Below, in pieces: positions 1 through 10,876 of a DNA stretch of 64,000 bases (the first letter of the stretch is position 1; every line of letters starts with the position of its first letter). The position numbers and the translations under genes are program-made. Under the pieces are notes generated by a model. The model made no database searches and was not told the DNA's origin. It worked only from the letters and a program-made list of their open reading frames with translations. Origin of the DNA: Myrica gale (lineage: Eukaryota > Streptophyta > Magnoliopsida > Fagales > Myricaceae); contig OZ005604.1 of assembly GCA_963930655.1 (NCBI GenBank), forward strand, positions 1,746,001 to 1,810,000. Reading direction: 5' to 3'.

Positions 1-952
1 ATGCGATCAAATACTTGAATTAACTGATACGGTTTAAGTGTCCAGAGTTCTCCCTTGCACTCCTAGTCCTATCAGTGCGTCTCTCAACTAAACTAGGTCT
101 GTCCAAATAGAGTGCACAAGTTGATTACAGATTTCACTAGTAAATCCTTTTTTTTAAACTCTCTTAGGCCTTAATACTATAAAACTTGTTCACAAAAAAA
201 AATATATGAAGTATATACTTTTTTCTTCCTAGGATCACACTTACTTGAGGCGTTGCTTAGGAGGTAAAGGCCTCAGCTGTCTACTTCTTGAGCCGACCTT
301 GCTCATGATAAACACACTGAATTTGCTACGGACATAGGCCTAATGGCTAACCGAAGTTAAAAATAAATAAATTAAAGAGTTTCATTAATGCCTTTCTTCT
401 CATTTTTGAGAATCCACAATCAACACAACCATTTACGATAGGCACAATATTTATTTTTCAAACTTGTATATTTTGCAATTTTTAACCATTACTCATTTTA
501 TAGTCTGCACTCTAAACTACCAAATTCGAGACATTATAATCTAAATTAAGATTTTATTATTAAATCAATCAATAAATAAAAAGGATGCGAAATACAATCT
601 TAGTAGTCAAATTGTAACATAAAGGGTGCCGAACTTATTAGTTTAGGGTATAAAATGTAAAATACTTGGAGAGTGAAAGATATAACAATAAATATATATA
701 CAGAGGAGTATCAAAATTGGACTTCCAATTCCAATTCCAAACCCACATTTGGATTTCTTCAATCGAGCGAGACATAGAATAACTACTCTGATAAATTTAT
801 CTTTTCTAGAAGCTAGAAGAATAGCACTTGAAGAACAATAATCAAACACCAAAATACCAAACGAACGGTTGGCGTAGCTTGTCATTTGGCAAAAAAGAAT
901 ACACTGGATTAAAACCCAGCTCAGTTTCATCACAGACGTTAGCGCTTTTCAA
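1..952. other. AT-rich intergenic DNA, no gene seen
   Basis: I find no splice-consistent coding sequence or RNA gene here. Around 460-660 there are phrases of the kind seen in the foldback element at 61100-61501 (short runs resembling 'caccctaaactacc'), so part of it may be a decayed MITE. Boundaries cannot be set. Confidence 0.5.
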
Positions 953-1139
953 CGGGCGAGGGTCTGGCCGAACTGCAGCAGACTTTGCTGCAGTGTGTGA
1001 GGGTCTGGCAAGGTCGCCTGCCCGAACAGTACAGCACTGTTCGGGCAGGAACAGTGCAGGCGTGGGTCCGGGCATGCCCGGCCCTCACAGACTGCAACAA
1101 AATTTGACCGAACTGCAGCAAATCCTCGCCCGCACGCCC
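953..1139. mobile_element. GC-rich foldback MITE-like insertion with 8-bp target duplication
   Basis: This 187-bp block is much richer in G+C than its surroundings. It is flanked by an exact 8-bp direct repeat, CTTTTCAA, at 945-952 and 1140-1147. The two halves are inverted copies of each other: GGGCGAGG near the left end pairs with CCTCGCCC near the right, and TTGCTGCAGT and TGAGGGTCTGGC on the left have near-matching complements on the right. The right end carries about seven extra bases outside the inverted match. An 8-bp duplication fits hAT-type transposition. No coding capacity is visible. The hairpin at its centre is listed separately. Confidence 0.65.
1017..1049. repeat. perfect 14-bp inverted repeat (hairpin)
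   Basis: CCTGCCCGAACAGT (1017-1030) is followed by a 5-base spacer and then its exact reverse complement (1036-1049). It sits at the centre of the GC-rich foldback insertion. A second short palindrome, GGGCATGCCC, lies just downstream near 1069. Confidence 0.85.
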
Positions 1140-1147
1140 CTTTTCAA

Positions 1148-1497
1148 TAGGGTCTCCAGTAGAAAATCTATTTCTCGTGCATAAAACTCTTACAGTTGAT
1201 TAAGAACGTTCTCAGTTAAAAGTATCTGGACAAACCTTAAGGCAAAGAGCCCTTCTTTTATAAAAAGTTGCTCATAAACGTAAGGGAAAAAACAAATTCA
1301 AAATCCATGAGGAACAATATACCCCATGAAATAACATGGGAAGAGTGCACCAAAATGACTTGAAAACCGAATGGGGTCCTAAAACCTACACGCTGAAGCC
1401 GTATCCTAGAAGACTAAGATGATGCCTCTTTCAATATAAAAGAAAATTAAATAGGCTTCTCGGTGATTGGAGATGTCTCTTCCACCTACACTTCCTT
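1148..1497. other. 3' flank of the HR-like lesion-inducing gene, no separate gene
   Basis: No coding signal. The part nearest 1497 would hold the 3' UTR of the minus-strand gene that ends at 1498. Confidence 0.5.
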
Positions 1498-4306
1498 TTA
1501 GACAGTTTTCGTTTTTGGAACCTTCTTCTTGGAGTGTCTCCTAGGCATTGCGTTCTTCATTCCAATGAAAAACAACAGTGCCCCAAAAAGAGCCATGTTC
1601 TGCAGCAAATGAAATACGACAACACTTAAGACTTGATAAGACCGTGTGGAACAGACTATAATCCCGGCTATATTTCAGTAGTAAAAATTAAGGCAATGTA
1701 GAAACCTGTGTAAATTTGATAAAAAGTTGAGCAAATTCTTTCTCCTCACTGTCATAGTTGTAGAAATCATATAAAATAGGAGTAGCAATCAGCTGATGCA
1801 AAACCTGCAAAAAGAAAAATTATAACTTGTCAATCAGTAATTGGCCCAAAAGGATAGGACCAAGATGCAGCCGGGCAGTGGCAAGTGGACTCAATTGGCC
1901 CTTATACATCGCGAAACTCATAAAAGAACATGCCGTGAAGCATCTTTTAAATACTAACCAAAAGATAGGCTCCAAGAGAGCTGCCAAATATAAAGAGGAT
2001 TCCTGCAATGCCCTTTAGTGCTATTGCTCCAGCAACTAAATATTTCACCTATGGAAAAACATCAATTAAAAAAATGCACAAAATGATGCTGCATTACAGG
2101 AGAAGCACACAAAGTGAGGTATATTGGTTGTCAGATATATTATTCAAAATCCTTAATATATAGTACAAACCTTATATCTCCTTCAGCCTATATTGTACCT
2201 AAGATGTGCAGGACATATACGCCACCCATTTCAAATTTTATCACTGCTGCATCGTTGCCTTCTTACAAACTCGGTCCCATAATAGGTGTAAAGGAAACCC
2301 ACATTCTACATCACCAGCGAATATAGTTAATTCTTAACACTGACTTCCTACAACCTTGCCTTCTATTAATACTCACCATGTTAATCCTAGTCTCGTCACA
2401 TTCACTGGGAGTAAGATGAAAAAGAAGATTAAAGGGCATTTCTCACCTATCCCATTACACACACAAATCAATTTGCAAGAAACCAAAACTAGGAAACTAG
2501 ACATAACCTTCTCAAACATAAATCCTATTTGTAATGTGGCAACCAGATTTCCGACTTCATGAATCGACACCCTAAATTACCACCTCTTATGCAATATGCA
2601 CCCCACGTTCAGTTGAACAAATAGCTTCCTTTTGGTCCATCTTAATTGTCAGATTTAATTAGGTTTATATGGTGCAAACAAGGTGGTACTTAATAGAGAG
2701 GTATATTGCAAAATAGGTGATGCTATAGGGTGTTGATTGCCGAAATCGGTAGTTGCTTAGCACATTACAAATAGACTTCAGTTTGGTAAACACACTACAA
2801 ATAAGGGGTCAATTAGAGTAGGTTAGTTTAATTTTATCAACCAAAATTGGTTTCAGATTCACTTAGATCCATGACATGTTTATATTCCATTTACCAGATC
2901 GTATCTCCCTTCACCTTCTTTTTTTTGTTTTGTTTATAGTTTGTTAAGCATTAATTCAGCCAACCTAACAAGAATCACTTTAAACTACCTAAAAAGACAT
3001 AATCAAACACTCAAAGAGAGGCATAGATAGATGGTTAGAGAGGGAGAGAGAGAGAGAGATTCTCACTTCAACATCTGGCACTTGCATGGCAGTATGAGAC
3101 TGAAAAAGTTTTGTAAATACATCAAACTTTGGTCCGAAAGTCTTTGCTGCCGGCCCCCCATCAACCCCATATTCATTAAACCTATTAAAGGAAGACATCA
3201 GTATCTTGCAATCAAGAAATCGTATGAAACCTTACCAACTAAAATATTAGCAGAAAGAGACAAAGGATGGCTTCAATAAAAGCATGACTAGTCATAAGAG
3301 AAAAGTCGTGACAAATGTATTCTCCTATCACAGACCATGTCTTCTTAATATCCAGCTTATATGGATTTCCAAAGGTGCTAAAAGAGTTAATCACAAGGTT
3401 TGAAAAAAAAATAGCAGATAACAGGAATATTCTGTAATCAATTTCAGCAATATAAGATATTAAACACCCAGACCCACCCATCAGGAGAAAGCCATTCATT
3501 AAACACCAAACTTTCCTTTTATATCTTTTCAGAAATTTCTCTCCTTTAGGGCAGCTTAGAAGAAGCAACCCCATCCCATGCTACCAGTTAGGAGATCTGT
3601 TCGCCTTCCAAATTCGTCATAATTAACCCAGAATTCATCTTTTGTCACTAGGAGTTATACTTCCCTCTTAAAATCAATTAAAGAAGCAACCTTTAGACAG
3701 CATCACCCATTGTCGCATTATGTGCAAACCCCTTGAAGTTCTAGACGAACCATAATTTGAACCAGTTGCTACCCTAAAAGTAAGAACTATGTGTTCGTAC
3801 TAATACTGTAAAATTTCAAACAATACAAAGTTGAGACATCTGGCCTAATCTGAAGTCAACCTATACATTTGAAGAAATCATCAACGCGTTATCATTAATT
3901 AATGAAGAAAGCTAGAATAATTGTCGTTGATGAAGTTCATTAAACTAGGTTGGCAAATAACATTGAATTATTCAACCTCATTATTTACTTCTCGACCAAA
4001 AACACACACACTAACCAAGAAATGTAGATCTATAGTATTTGTCATTCTAAACGGTCAAACGCCGAGTTGCATCTAAGTATAACAGATCCAACAACAAGCA
4101 TTCAGAATCCAGGATTCATCTTCGCCTAACAAACGAGTAAACGCTGCAGGATTAATAAAAAGCACAATAAAAGAAAAAAAATAATGGGAATATTGGAGGC
4201 ATAGAAAGTTAAAAAAATCAGAGATTTCATATACTAACTCTTGGTAAGCAGAGAGTATGAAAATAGAGGCGAAGAGAACTCTCCCAAGAAACGAAGCGAA
4301 AGCCAT
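1498..4306 (-). CDS. HR-like lesion-inducing (HRLI) membrane protein, five exons
   Basis: Minus-strand gene. Exons by splice sites: 4239-4306, 3067-3181, 1959-2048, 1706-1804 and 1498-1599. They join in frame to 474 bases, 157 residues, the usual length of this plant family. The protein starts MAFASFLGRVLFASIFILSA, a hydrophobic first segment. The second exon has the family block FNEYGVDGGPAAKTFGPKFD. Two further hydrophobic stretches follow (exon 3 and exon 5, NMALFGALLFFIGMKNAMPR), then a Lys-rich tail ending KKKVPKTKTV. Family members are small multi-span membrane proteins linked to hypersensitive-response-like cell death when overexpressed; their biochemical role is unknown. Splice phases agree throughout, with a Glu codon split between exons 1 and 2. 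The 5' flank has a GA-rich tract (about 4310-4330), typical of a plant 5' UTR. No defect seen. Confidence 0.9.
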
Positions 4307-4490
4307 GAAGAGAGAGAGAGAAAGAGAGGAAATCTGGGTGAAGACCAGAGTCTAGACTCTTACTGGTTTCTCTGGGACACGGAAAAGCTGGGAGAGATTT
4401 AAAAGAAATGTAGGAAGCCAGGGATATTAATGTCCAAATGCAAAGTCTTTGCGTGGCCGTTCCGCGGGGCGGGGGGCTGCTTCTTAAATG

Positions 4491-5148
4491 TTGGCTATGT
4501 TTGTTTAACATCTTACAAAAATTTCAAAAACTTTTTACTCACTTTTTTATCAATTCCAATATTTTTTCACCAATCTCAATAATTTTTTCATCATTTTCAA
4601 TACCTTTTCAACAATCTCAATAACTTTTTACAAATTCCAACAACTTTTAACACACTTTTCACCAATTCCAAGAGAATCTACACTACTTTCAAAAAGAGCA
4701 AAAAACAAAAACTATTTTGAAATCTAAACCAAACATAGCCACTCACTTTTTCATCAATTCCAATACCTTTTCACCAATCTCAATAATTTTTTCATCAATT
4801 TCAATACCTTTTCAACAATCTCAATAACTTTTTACAAATTTCAACAACTTTTAACACACTTTTCATCAATCCCAAGAGAATCTACACTACTTTCAAAAAG
4901 AGCAAAAAACAAAAACTATTTTGAAATCTAAACCAAACATAGCCACTCACTTTTTCATCAATTCCAATACCTTTTCACCAATCTCAATAATTTTTTCATC
5001 AATTTCAATACCTTTTCAACAATCTCAATAACTTTTTACAAATTTCAACAACTTTTAACACACTTTTCATCAATCCCAAGAGAATCTACACTACTTTCAA
5101 AAAGAGCAAAAAATAAAAACTATTTTGAAATCTAAAACAAACATAGTC
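4491..5148. repeat. MITE-like element with three tandem 204-bp units
   Basis: Three nearly identical 204-bp units run head to tail: 4537-4740, 4741-4944 and 4945-5148. Each ends in the phrase aaccaaacatagcc or a close variant. The left end begins ggctatgtttgttt, the inverse of the unit ending, so the array looks like one transposon whose right part was copied twice. The units consist of short Ca/Ttt-rich phrases (caattccaa, ccaatctcaa) that are themselves repetitive. No coding content. A target duplication is not clear. Confidence 0.75.
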
Positions 5149-5434
5149 TTATTTTGTAGAAACAGATCCTATCTATTTTTCTACTCTAATTTAATTTTCT
5201 GGTCAAATGTAGCAATTTAAAGAGATATATTAATATACTCTATAATAGGATTTATATTAACCAAAAATTTGTATAGGCAAAAAAATTGCTGAGATCTTTA
5301 TCCGCTTCTAATTAACACATTTGATAATTTAAACTTCAAATTTTCAAAATTAATTAATTTATATACTGAAATAAAAATTGATTGTTTAAAATCGTGATAC
5401 ATGACTTATTTGTAATATATGCGGTTTAATTTTA

Positions 5435-5795
5435 GGGAATTTAGCATTTTAGTCCTTAGTTTTTACACGCTTTTACGTTTTAGTCATTCGGTTTCATTTT
5501 TTCAAATATTAGTTTTTTTTATTTACATTTTTTTACAAAATGATTCTTCCGTCAGTCTGTCATCCATATGCTTAATGAAGTTCTCTTACACGTCAGCGAT
5601 TTGAAGCGGTTGACCGCTCACTTTTAACACATATACTCGGTCGACCGCTTGATGTGTCATTAAGCGTATGAACGACAGACTGACGGAATGACTATTTTGT
5701 AAAAAAAATGTAAATCCAAAGACTAATATTTGAAAAAATGAAACCCAAATATTAAAACGTAAAGTGTAACCCAAATACTAAAATGATAAATTCAC
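5435..5795. mobile_element. foldback MITE, MULE-type (9-bp target duplication)
   Basis: A 361-bp imperfect palindrome. The left arm (5435 to about 5580) and right arm (about 5655 to 5795) are reverse complements along almost their full length. Both ends begin with a close version of GGGAATTTAGCATTTTAG, and both arms contain gtcagtctgtc. The exact 9-bp direct repeat TTAATTTTA flanks it at 5426-5434 and 5796-5804. Nine bases is the duplication size of Mutator-like elements. Open frames inside it are by-products of the palindrome. It ends about 130 bp upstream of the PPR gene start codon. Confidence 0.8.
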
Positions 5796-5922
5796 TTAAT
5801 TTTAACGGATAGATATTTATAGAGGTGTAAATTGATAAAACCGAGTTGAACCGACCCGGAGATCTTGTATAAACTGAACTGTTGCTGAGCCGCTAAAAGG
5901 AAAGACAGCGGGAATACATGAG

Positions 5923-7662
5923 ATGAGATGTATAACTAACTTCAACCGTTTTCCAATCCCAAACCAACTACGTCAGCCAACTCCACTTTATCGGAACCAA
6001 ACTGTATTTGATCTGTTAAAGAAATGTTCGAGCCAAAAGATCCTCGAATCTATATACGCCTATATGGTCAAAACCAATGGAAACGAAGATTATTTCTTGG
6101 TGAATCAATTTATCAGCGCCAGTTCGACACTCTTGCGCATAGATTATGCAGTTTTAGCATTTACCCAGATTGAGAATCCCAATGTTTTTGTCTATAATGC
6201 ACTGATAAGAGGCTTTGTTTATCGTTCTTGCTCAAGTGAAGCTTTGGAATGTTATATACAGATGTTGAGAGCTGAAGTTATGCCAACGAGTTATACGTTC
6301 TCATCGTTGATCAAGGCTTGCAGCTCCATATCGACTTCGGGTTCTGGTGAAGCTCTGCATTGTCAAATATGGAGAAACGGGTTTAGTTCACACGTGTTTG
6401 TTCAGACTGCTTTGATTGATTTCTACTCGAATTTGGGTGAAATTGGTAGATCGAGAAGGGTTTTTGATGAAATGCCTAAAAGAGATGTTTTTGCGTGGAC
6501 TACGATGGTTTCGGCCCATGTCCGAGCCGGGGATTTGGGTTTTGCGAGGAGATTGTTTGAGGAGATGCCTGAGAGGTGTACTGCTTCTTGGAACACCATG
6601 ATTGATGGATACGCGAGAGGGGGGGATGTGGAGTCAGCGGAGTTGTTGTTCAATCAGATGCCTGCGAGGGATATAATCTCCTGGACAACCATGGTCAACT
6701 GCTATTCTCAGAACAAGAAATTTAGAGAATCATTAGTGGTATTTAATGAAATGACAAACAATGGGATCAATCCTGACGAAGTGACACTCGCAACTGTTAT
6801 CTCAGCTTGTGCCCATCTCGGAGCACTTGACTTAGGGAAGGAGATACATCATTATGTGTTACAGAATGGGTTTAATCTTGATGTTTATATAGGTTCTGCA
6901 CTGATCGATATGTATGCCAAGTGTGGGAGCATAGATAGGTCACTTTCGGTTTTCTTTAAGTTGCGGGAAAAAAACTTGTTTTGTTGGAATTCAGTAATTG
7001 AAGGGCTTGCAGCTCACGGGTATGCAGATGAAGCACTAGGGATGTTTGACAGTATGGAGAGAGAGAAGATCAAACCAAATGGTGTTACATTCATTAGCGT
7101 CCTAAGCGCCTGCACCCATGCAGGACTAGTTGAAGAAGGCCGTAGGAGGTTTCTGAGCATGACTGATAACTATGCTATCCCTCTTGCCGTTGGACACTAC
7201 GGATGCATGGTTGATCTACTCAGCAAAGCAGGCTTGCTGAAAGATGCACTTGAGTTGATAAGAAGCATGAAAGTTGAGCCCAACTCCGTTATCTGGGGCG
7301 CCTTGTTGGGTGGGTGTAAGGTCCATAGGAACTTGGAGGTTGCTCAAATTGCAGTTGCTGAATTGATGGTATTAGAGCCAAACAACAGTGGCTATCACAA
7401 TCTGCTGGTTAACATGTATGCTGAAGTAAATAGATGGGGTGATGTTGCGAAAATCCGGGCAGCCATGAAAACTCTTAGGGTGGAAAAGAGATGTCCTGGA
7501 TCTAGTTGGATTGAGATGGAAAAGAAGATTCATCAGTTTGCAGCATCTGATAAATCTCATCCAGCTTCCGATGATATTTACTTGGTGCTGTCTGAATTAG
7601 ATGGACAGCTCAAACTAGCTGGCTATGTATCTGAAGTGGCATGGGGAGATTTATATGTTTGA
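5923..7662 (+). CDS. PLS-class pentatricopeptide repeat protein, E subgroup
   Basis: Intronless frame of 579 residues, normal for plant PLS-class PPR genes. The first 30 or so residues have Arg but no acidic residues, consistent with an organelle targeting presequence. From about residue 75 to 430 PPR motifs of P, L and S type follow one another, for example the repeat ending LFEEMPER and the conserved ALIDMYAKCGSID. The C-terminus is an E-type region (about 430-550) with WGALLGG, GYHNLLVNMYAE and CPGSSWIEM. There is no DYW deaminase domain, and the protein ends soon after LKLAGYVSEV. E-class PPR proteins bind organellar RNA and usually act in C-to-U editing with a deaminase partner; the target here cannot be read. 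It recalls Arabidopsis At1g06143 from memory, not certain. The stop TGA (7660-7662) lies within the terminal repeat of a MITE starting at 7656, so the last residues and stop are transposon-derived. Confidence 0.93.
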   Translation: MRCITNFNRFPIPNQLRQPTPLYRNQTVFDLLKKCSSQKILESIYAYMVKTNGNEDYFLVNQFISASSTLLRIDYAVLAFTQIENPNVFVYNALIRGFVYRSCSSEALECYIQMLRAEVMPTSYTFSSLIKACSSISTSGSGEALHCQIWRNGFSSHVFVQTALIDFYSNLGEIGRSRRVFDEMPKRDVFAWTTMVSAHVRAGDLGFARRLFEEMPERCTASWNTMIDGYARGGDVESAELLFNQMPARDIISWTTMVNCYSQNKKFRESLVVFNEMTNNGINPDEVTLATVISACAHLGALDLGKEIHHYVLQNGFNLDVYIGSALIDMYAKCGSIDRSLSVFFKLREKNLFCWNSVIEGLAAHGYADEALGMFDSMEREKIKPNGVTFISVLSACTHAGLVEEGRRRFLSMTDNYAIPLAVGHYGCMVDLLSKAGLLKDALELIRSMKVEPNSVIWGALLGGCKVHRNLEVAQIAVAELMVLEPNNSGYHNLLVNMYAEVNRWGDVAKIRAAMKTLRVEKRCPGSSWIEMEKKIHQFAASDKSHPASDDIYLVLSELDGQLKLAGYVSEVAWGDLYV

Positions 7663-7833
7663 GGGTGAAAATTTTGGATATCGGGGTTTGAGAAATATTA
7701 TAAAGTAAAGATATGTTATGGGAGTTGGTGAAAAAGTGAAAAGAGAGAAGATTTTTAATAATAAAAAATTATGTGATGAATTTTTTATTATTAAACCTAA
7801 ATTTTTGGGCCCAAATTATTGGGTCTCAAACAT
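7656..7833. mobile_element. MITE with TGTTTGAG ends, overlapping the PPR stop codon
   Basis: About 180 bp bounded by inverted TGTTTGAG...CTCAAACA ends. The same element in opposite orientation occurs at 41468-41653, sharing the order of internal phrases (ataaagtaaag, gaaaaagtgaaaagagagaag, aaattatgtg and gggcccaaatt in this orientation). Finding the same block in two unrelated places defines it as a mobile element. The target duplication is not certain: TA is possible here. Confidence 0.75.
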
Positions 7834-8294
7834 ATCGTACCGCCCTGCTTTATTTTTTGTTAACAATAGACAACAATCAATGTAAAATATAGAAAGAAGC
7901 TGAAAAGTTTCTATACAGAAAAAAAAATCCTTCACTACCAACCTAGATTTGTTTCTCGAGCTATTTTCAGTTGATCGTCACCAGAGATTTTGACAGGGAC
8001 GTAGGAAGAGTGTAAATAGAGAGTAGCTCATTACACCAATGTGATAATAGAGTGTAAAGTAAAGACTCGATAAAATAATAGTTCTTCTATCAGCTCTCTG
8101 TCCAGCCTACTAACGACACAATGTCCACCTCAGTAAAAATTCAAGTCAGTCGTCTACGTGATGCTCTCACTTGTTTAACAAGTAAAACAGTACGTAACAT
8201 GAGGGGGAGGATGTGCTTGAGTTGGGCAGGTTAGAACGACAACATTTTGTGAGACGGATAGACAGAGGGTGACGTGACCTCATATGTGACTTAA

Positions 8295-8459
8295 GTATAT
8301 GTTTGTGTTGTAAAATTTTTGGTATCGGGTTTAGTGTTGGTATTGAGTTTAGTGAAAAAGTGAAGAGAGAGATAATTTTTTATATTTTTTAATGGGAGAG
8401 AGAGATTATATTGTAGTATTTTATTGGGAGTTTGTGAAATATTTTGTGCAAACGCAGCC
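8295..8459. mobile_element. PIF/Harbinger-type (Tourist-like) MITE, copy 1
   Basis: A 165-bp element with ends rich in TTTGTGTTG / GCAAACGCAGCC, flanked by the 3-bp repeat TAA (8292-8294 and 8460-8462). Related copies occur at 43023-43194 and 43690-43865, sharing agtgaagagag, gagagagattatattgta and tttggtat. A TWA-type 3-bp duplication is typical of PIF/Harbinger elements. Confidence 0.7.
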
Positions 8460-10590
8460 TAACATAGCTTTTTAGACAGGTGAGTGTCAAGTGAACGAAG
8501 AACTTGGATTTTTGTTGAGGCAAACTTTTTCTATTCTTGATGGGCTGGATAGAAATCTGATAGAAGGATTTATTTTTTTTAGAACTCAAAATTTAAAGAG
8601 TAAAATTTTTAATTTCAAAATTTAATAAACTATGGTATAAAACTATCAAAATTTTTAAAAGCTAAACTCGAGAACGGAAAATGAGATTTTTCTCAATATG
8701 CTGAAACTGGAAGCATGTCCACCACATATCACGACATCCTATCCTGGGACAGCAACATCACGGCTCGAAGCCATTGCAGATTGGGTGGCAAATCCAGGTA
8801 AAGTTCGACCAACATTAGAGATCATACATACCTATATAATCTGCTTTCTAAATAAAAACATATTTTTTTGGTTGTTTGATAATGAAGCATTGGCTGATAA
8901 AGAAACCAGAATTTTTCTTAAATAACCTCAACCAATCAGCTAGCATTCTTGCAAGATCACATATAAATCTAATTGTTGCTGTGAAGAAAAAAAGAAGTTG
9001 ATTGTTCAAACAACCACCACCACAACAGATGAGCTGAGACCAATTGCCAACAACAAAACACGTCAACTTGACAAAGTGCAATTTTCAGGATGCAATTAAC
9101 AAACGGTCTGTACATTTAAAAACTCTCCATGTCTGCACTGTCCTCCGTGAGGTTATCTACTGGAAATCCTCTCTCGTTGGAATAATCTTGAGGCAGCTTC
9201 AGTGGGGCGAACCATGGAGTCATGAACCTTCTGAAGGCAGAGTGTCTCACGAGAGATGATCCCCAATATAATTAAAGAAGCTTCCCATTGTTCTTTGTAG
9301 ATTGAAATAGCTTGCAAACAAGCAAGCATTCCTTTTTCTGTTCTTTCTTCTTCTTAGGTTTCCAACAACATTTTGCAACCATTCACCAAATTTGGGCAAA
9401 GCTGATATAAATCTTTCAATACTCTCTTCAGTATGAGTCGAGGCATTCGAAGAGACGAGTAAGATGTCTATAACTATGTGCTGACTGTTCAAAGTAACCA
9501 AAATCATACAAGAAAGCTTTGTCATTTTTATACATAAAGCTAGCGCTTCAACAGCTCATAAAAACCAAAAAGTGAAAAACAAAACTTTGCCTAATAATCC
9601 AGTAGAGAAGAAAGAAAAGAGGGCTGGAGGAAGCAAGAAGAATTTACAACCGTATAACCCTATGTTGACATACTTCTTTCTAAATTACAAAGACAAAGCA
9701 TACCAAAACACAAATACTTGAAGCATCAATTGCGTCGCCCAAATTTGATGAGAAACAAAATGGTAATGGATTTCACATGGGGATTTCAAGGAAATTATGG
9801 TGTGAAATGAGAAGCACAACACCCGCAAGCCTCCTGTGTTTTTTATAAGCCACCAATTTAATTAGCTTACAGGTGCTCCGGTGGATCATTTAATCCTCCT
9901 CTTCCAACTCAAATTCAATTCAACTGCTTGAGGGTCATACCAGGAGTTAAGGATCTATTTCAGGAAGGACTAGGCAAGAACATCTGCCACCTTTGAGAGC
10001 CCAGCCAATCAGCCATTGCACGCACGATGAACCAAAAATATGAAAGTTAACAGTTCCTTAATAAGAAAAGTAAATACGACCAAGGATTCCTCAGCTTGAG
10101 AATTACATTCGACACTATTTACGATAGAGCTATATCAGCACATCTTTCTGATATTTCAGTACTCAACCCTTTTCCACGAAACTCGCTCCAAATGCTATTT
10201 CGGTAGTTGACGAGATTTCTACCTCTTTTTGCTACTTCAACACCCATTTCTTCGCTGGATGCTGAAGTATCAAAAAGAGGGGCTAAAATCATTCCCCGTC
10301 ATTGATATGTTGTAAGAAACCTAAACTGGTCCACTAGTAGTTCCGACAGATACAAAACGATTCCTTCAACGTCTCAAGAAACATTAAGGAAATATATAGG
10401 GCTCAGAAAAAAGGAAAAAAATTAAAGCCTTTTGTTGAAATAGGAAGAAAAAACGATGACCAACACCAAAACACTTTTATATTTTCATTCCAAAACAAAA
10501 CGATCACTGCCCTGAAGTTTGCATCGTAGCAAAATGTATACAAACAAAAGAACATTTTTTCTCCTGAAGACACACTAGTAGAGAATATAA
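8460..10590. other. intergenic or noncoding 3' part of the snoRNA transcription unit
   Basis: No convincing protein gene. Open frames here (for instance 9247-9525 on the minus strand, 92 codons) do not resemble a family I know. A segment at 8700-8800 reads open and meets a GT donor at about 8798, but has no partner exon. If the minus-strand snoRNA transcript starting near 11,170 is long, this region would be its downstream part. Confidence 0.4.
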
Positions 10591-10684
10591 CCAGAATGAT
10601 CAGATAGAGCTAATACATAAAGATGCCATCATCTCGGCAATCAAACCAATAGGGAAACATCCTATGTTCGTCATTTCATTCTCC
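10591..10684 (-). ncRNA. box C/D snoRNA guiding 18S rRNA methylation, copy A
   Basis: Read on the minus strand (5' end near 10684), the sequence opens with GGAGAATGA, then a box C variant ATGACGA (10668-10674). An internal TTGA/ATGATGG pair could serve as D'/C'. Box D, CTGA, is at 10600-10603, and the 3' end ATCATTCTGG partly pairs with the 5' end as a terminal stem. The stretch just before box D, TGTATTAGCTCTAT, is complementary over 12 bases to UAGAGCUAAUAC of plant 18S rRNA. Base five from box D falls opposite the A of UAGAG, the expected 2'-O-methylation site. About 94 nt, a normal size. It lies about 190 bp from copy B and shares guide and core with it, so one arose from the other by tandem duplication. 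Confidence 0.8.
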
Positions 10685-10876
10685 AACAACCGGAAACCAA
10701 CTTGATTCGCATTTTCACCAAAAACAAAAAACGGTACAAAATGATTGAAAAAATTAATCTTTTATGACGGGAATAGGAAATGAAATACATTTTCAAGTAT
10801 ATAAAATTGCGGTGCAAAATATTTCTCAACTGAAGTTAAAAATTAAATCAGCTGATTACAGAAAATAGCACTGGGA

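Noticed and set aside
828-1184. Open frames on both strands across the GC-rich block
   Set aside because: They arise from the palindromic, GC-rich insertion at 953-1139 and show no protein motif or codon pattern.
5419-5774. Short open frames in mirrored positions
   Set aside because: They lie in the two arms of the foldback MITE and mirror each other, so they are by-products of the palindrome.
8698-8800. Possible exon ending at a GT donor (LKLEACPPHITTSYPGT)
   Set aside because: Lacks a convincing acceptor and any partner exon within reach.
9247-9525. 92-codon minus-strand frame
   Set aside because: No recognisable motif, no clear splice partner and ordinary composition for a chance frame. 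A small unknown gene cannot be excluded.
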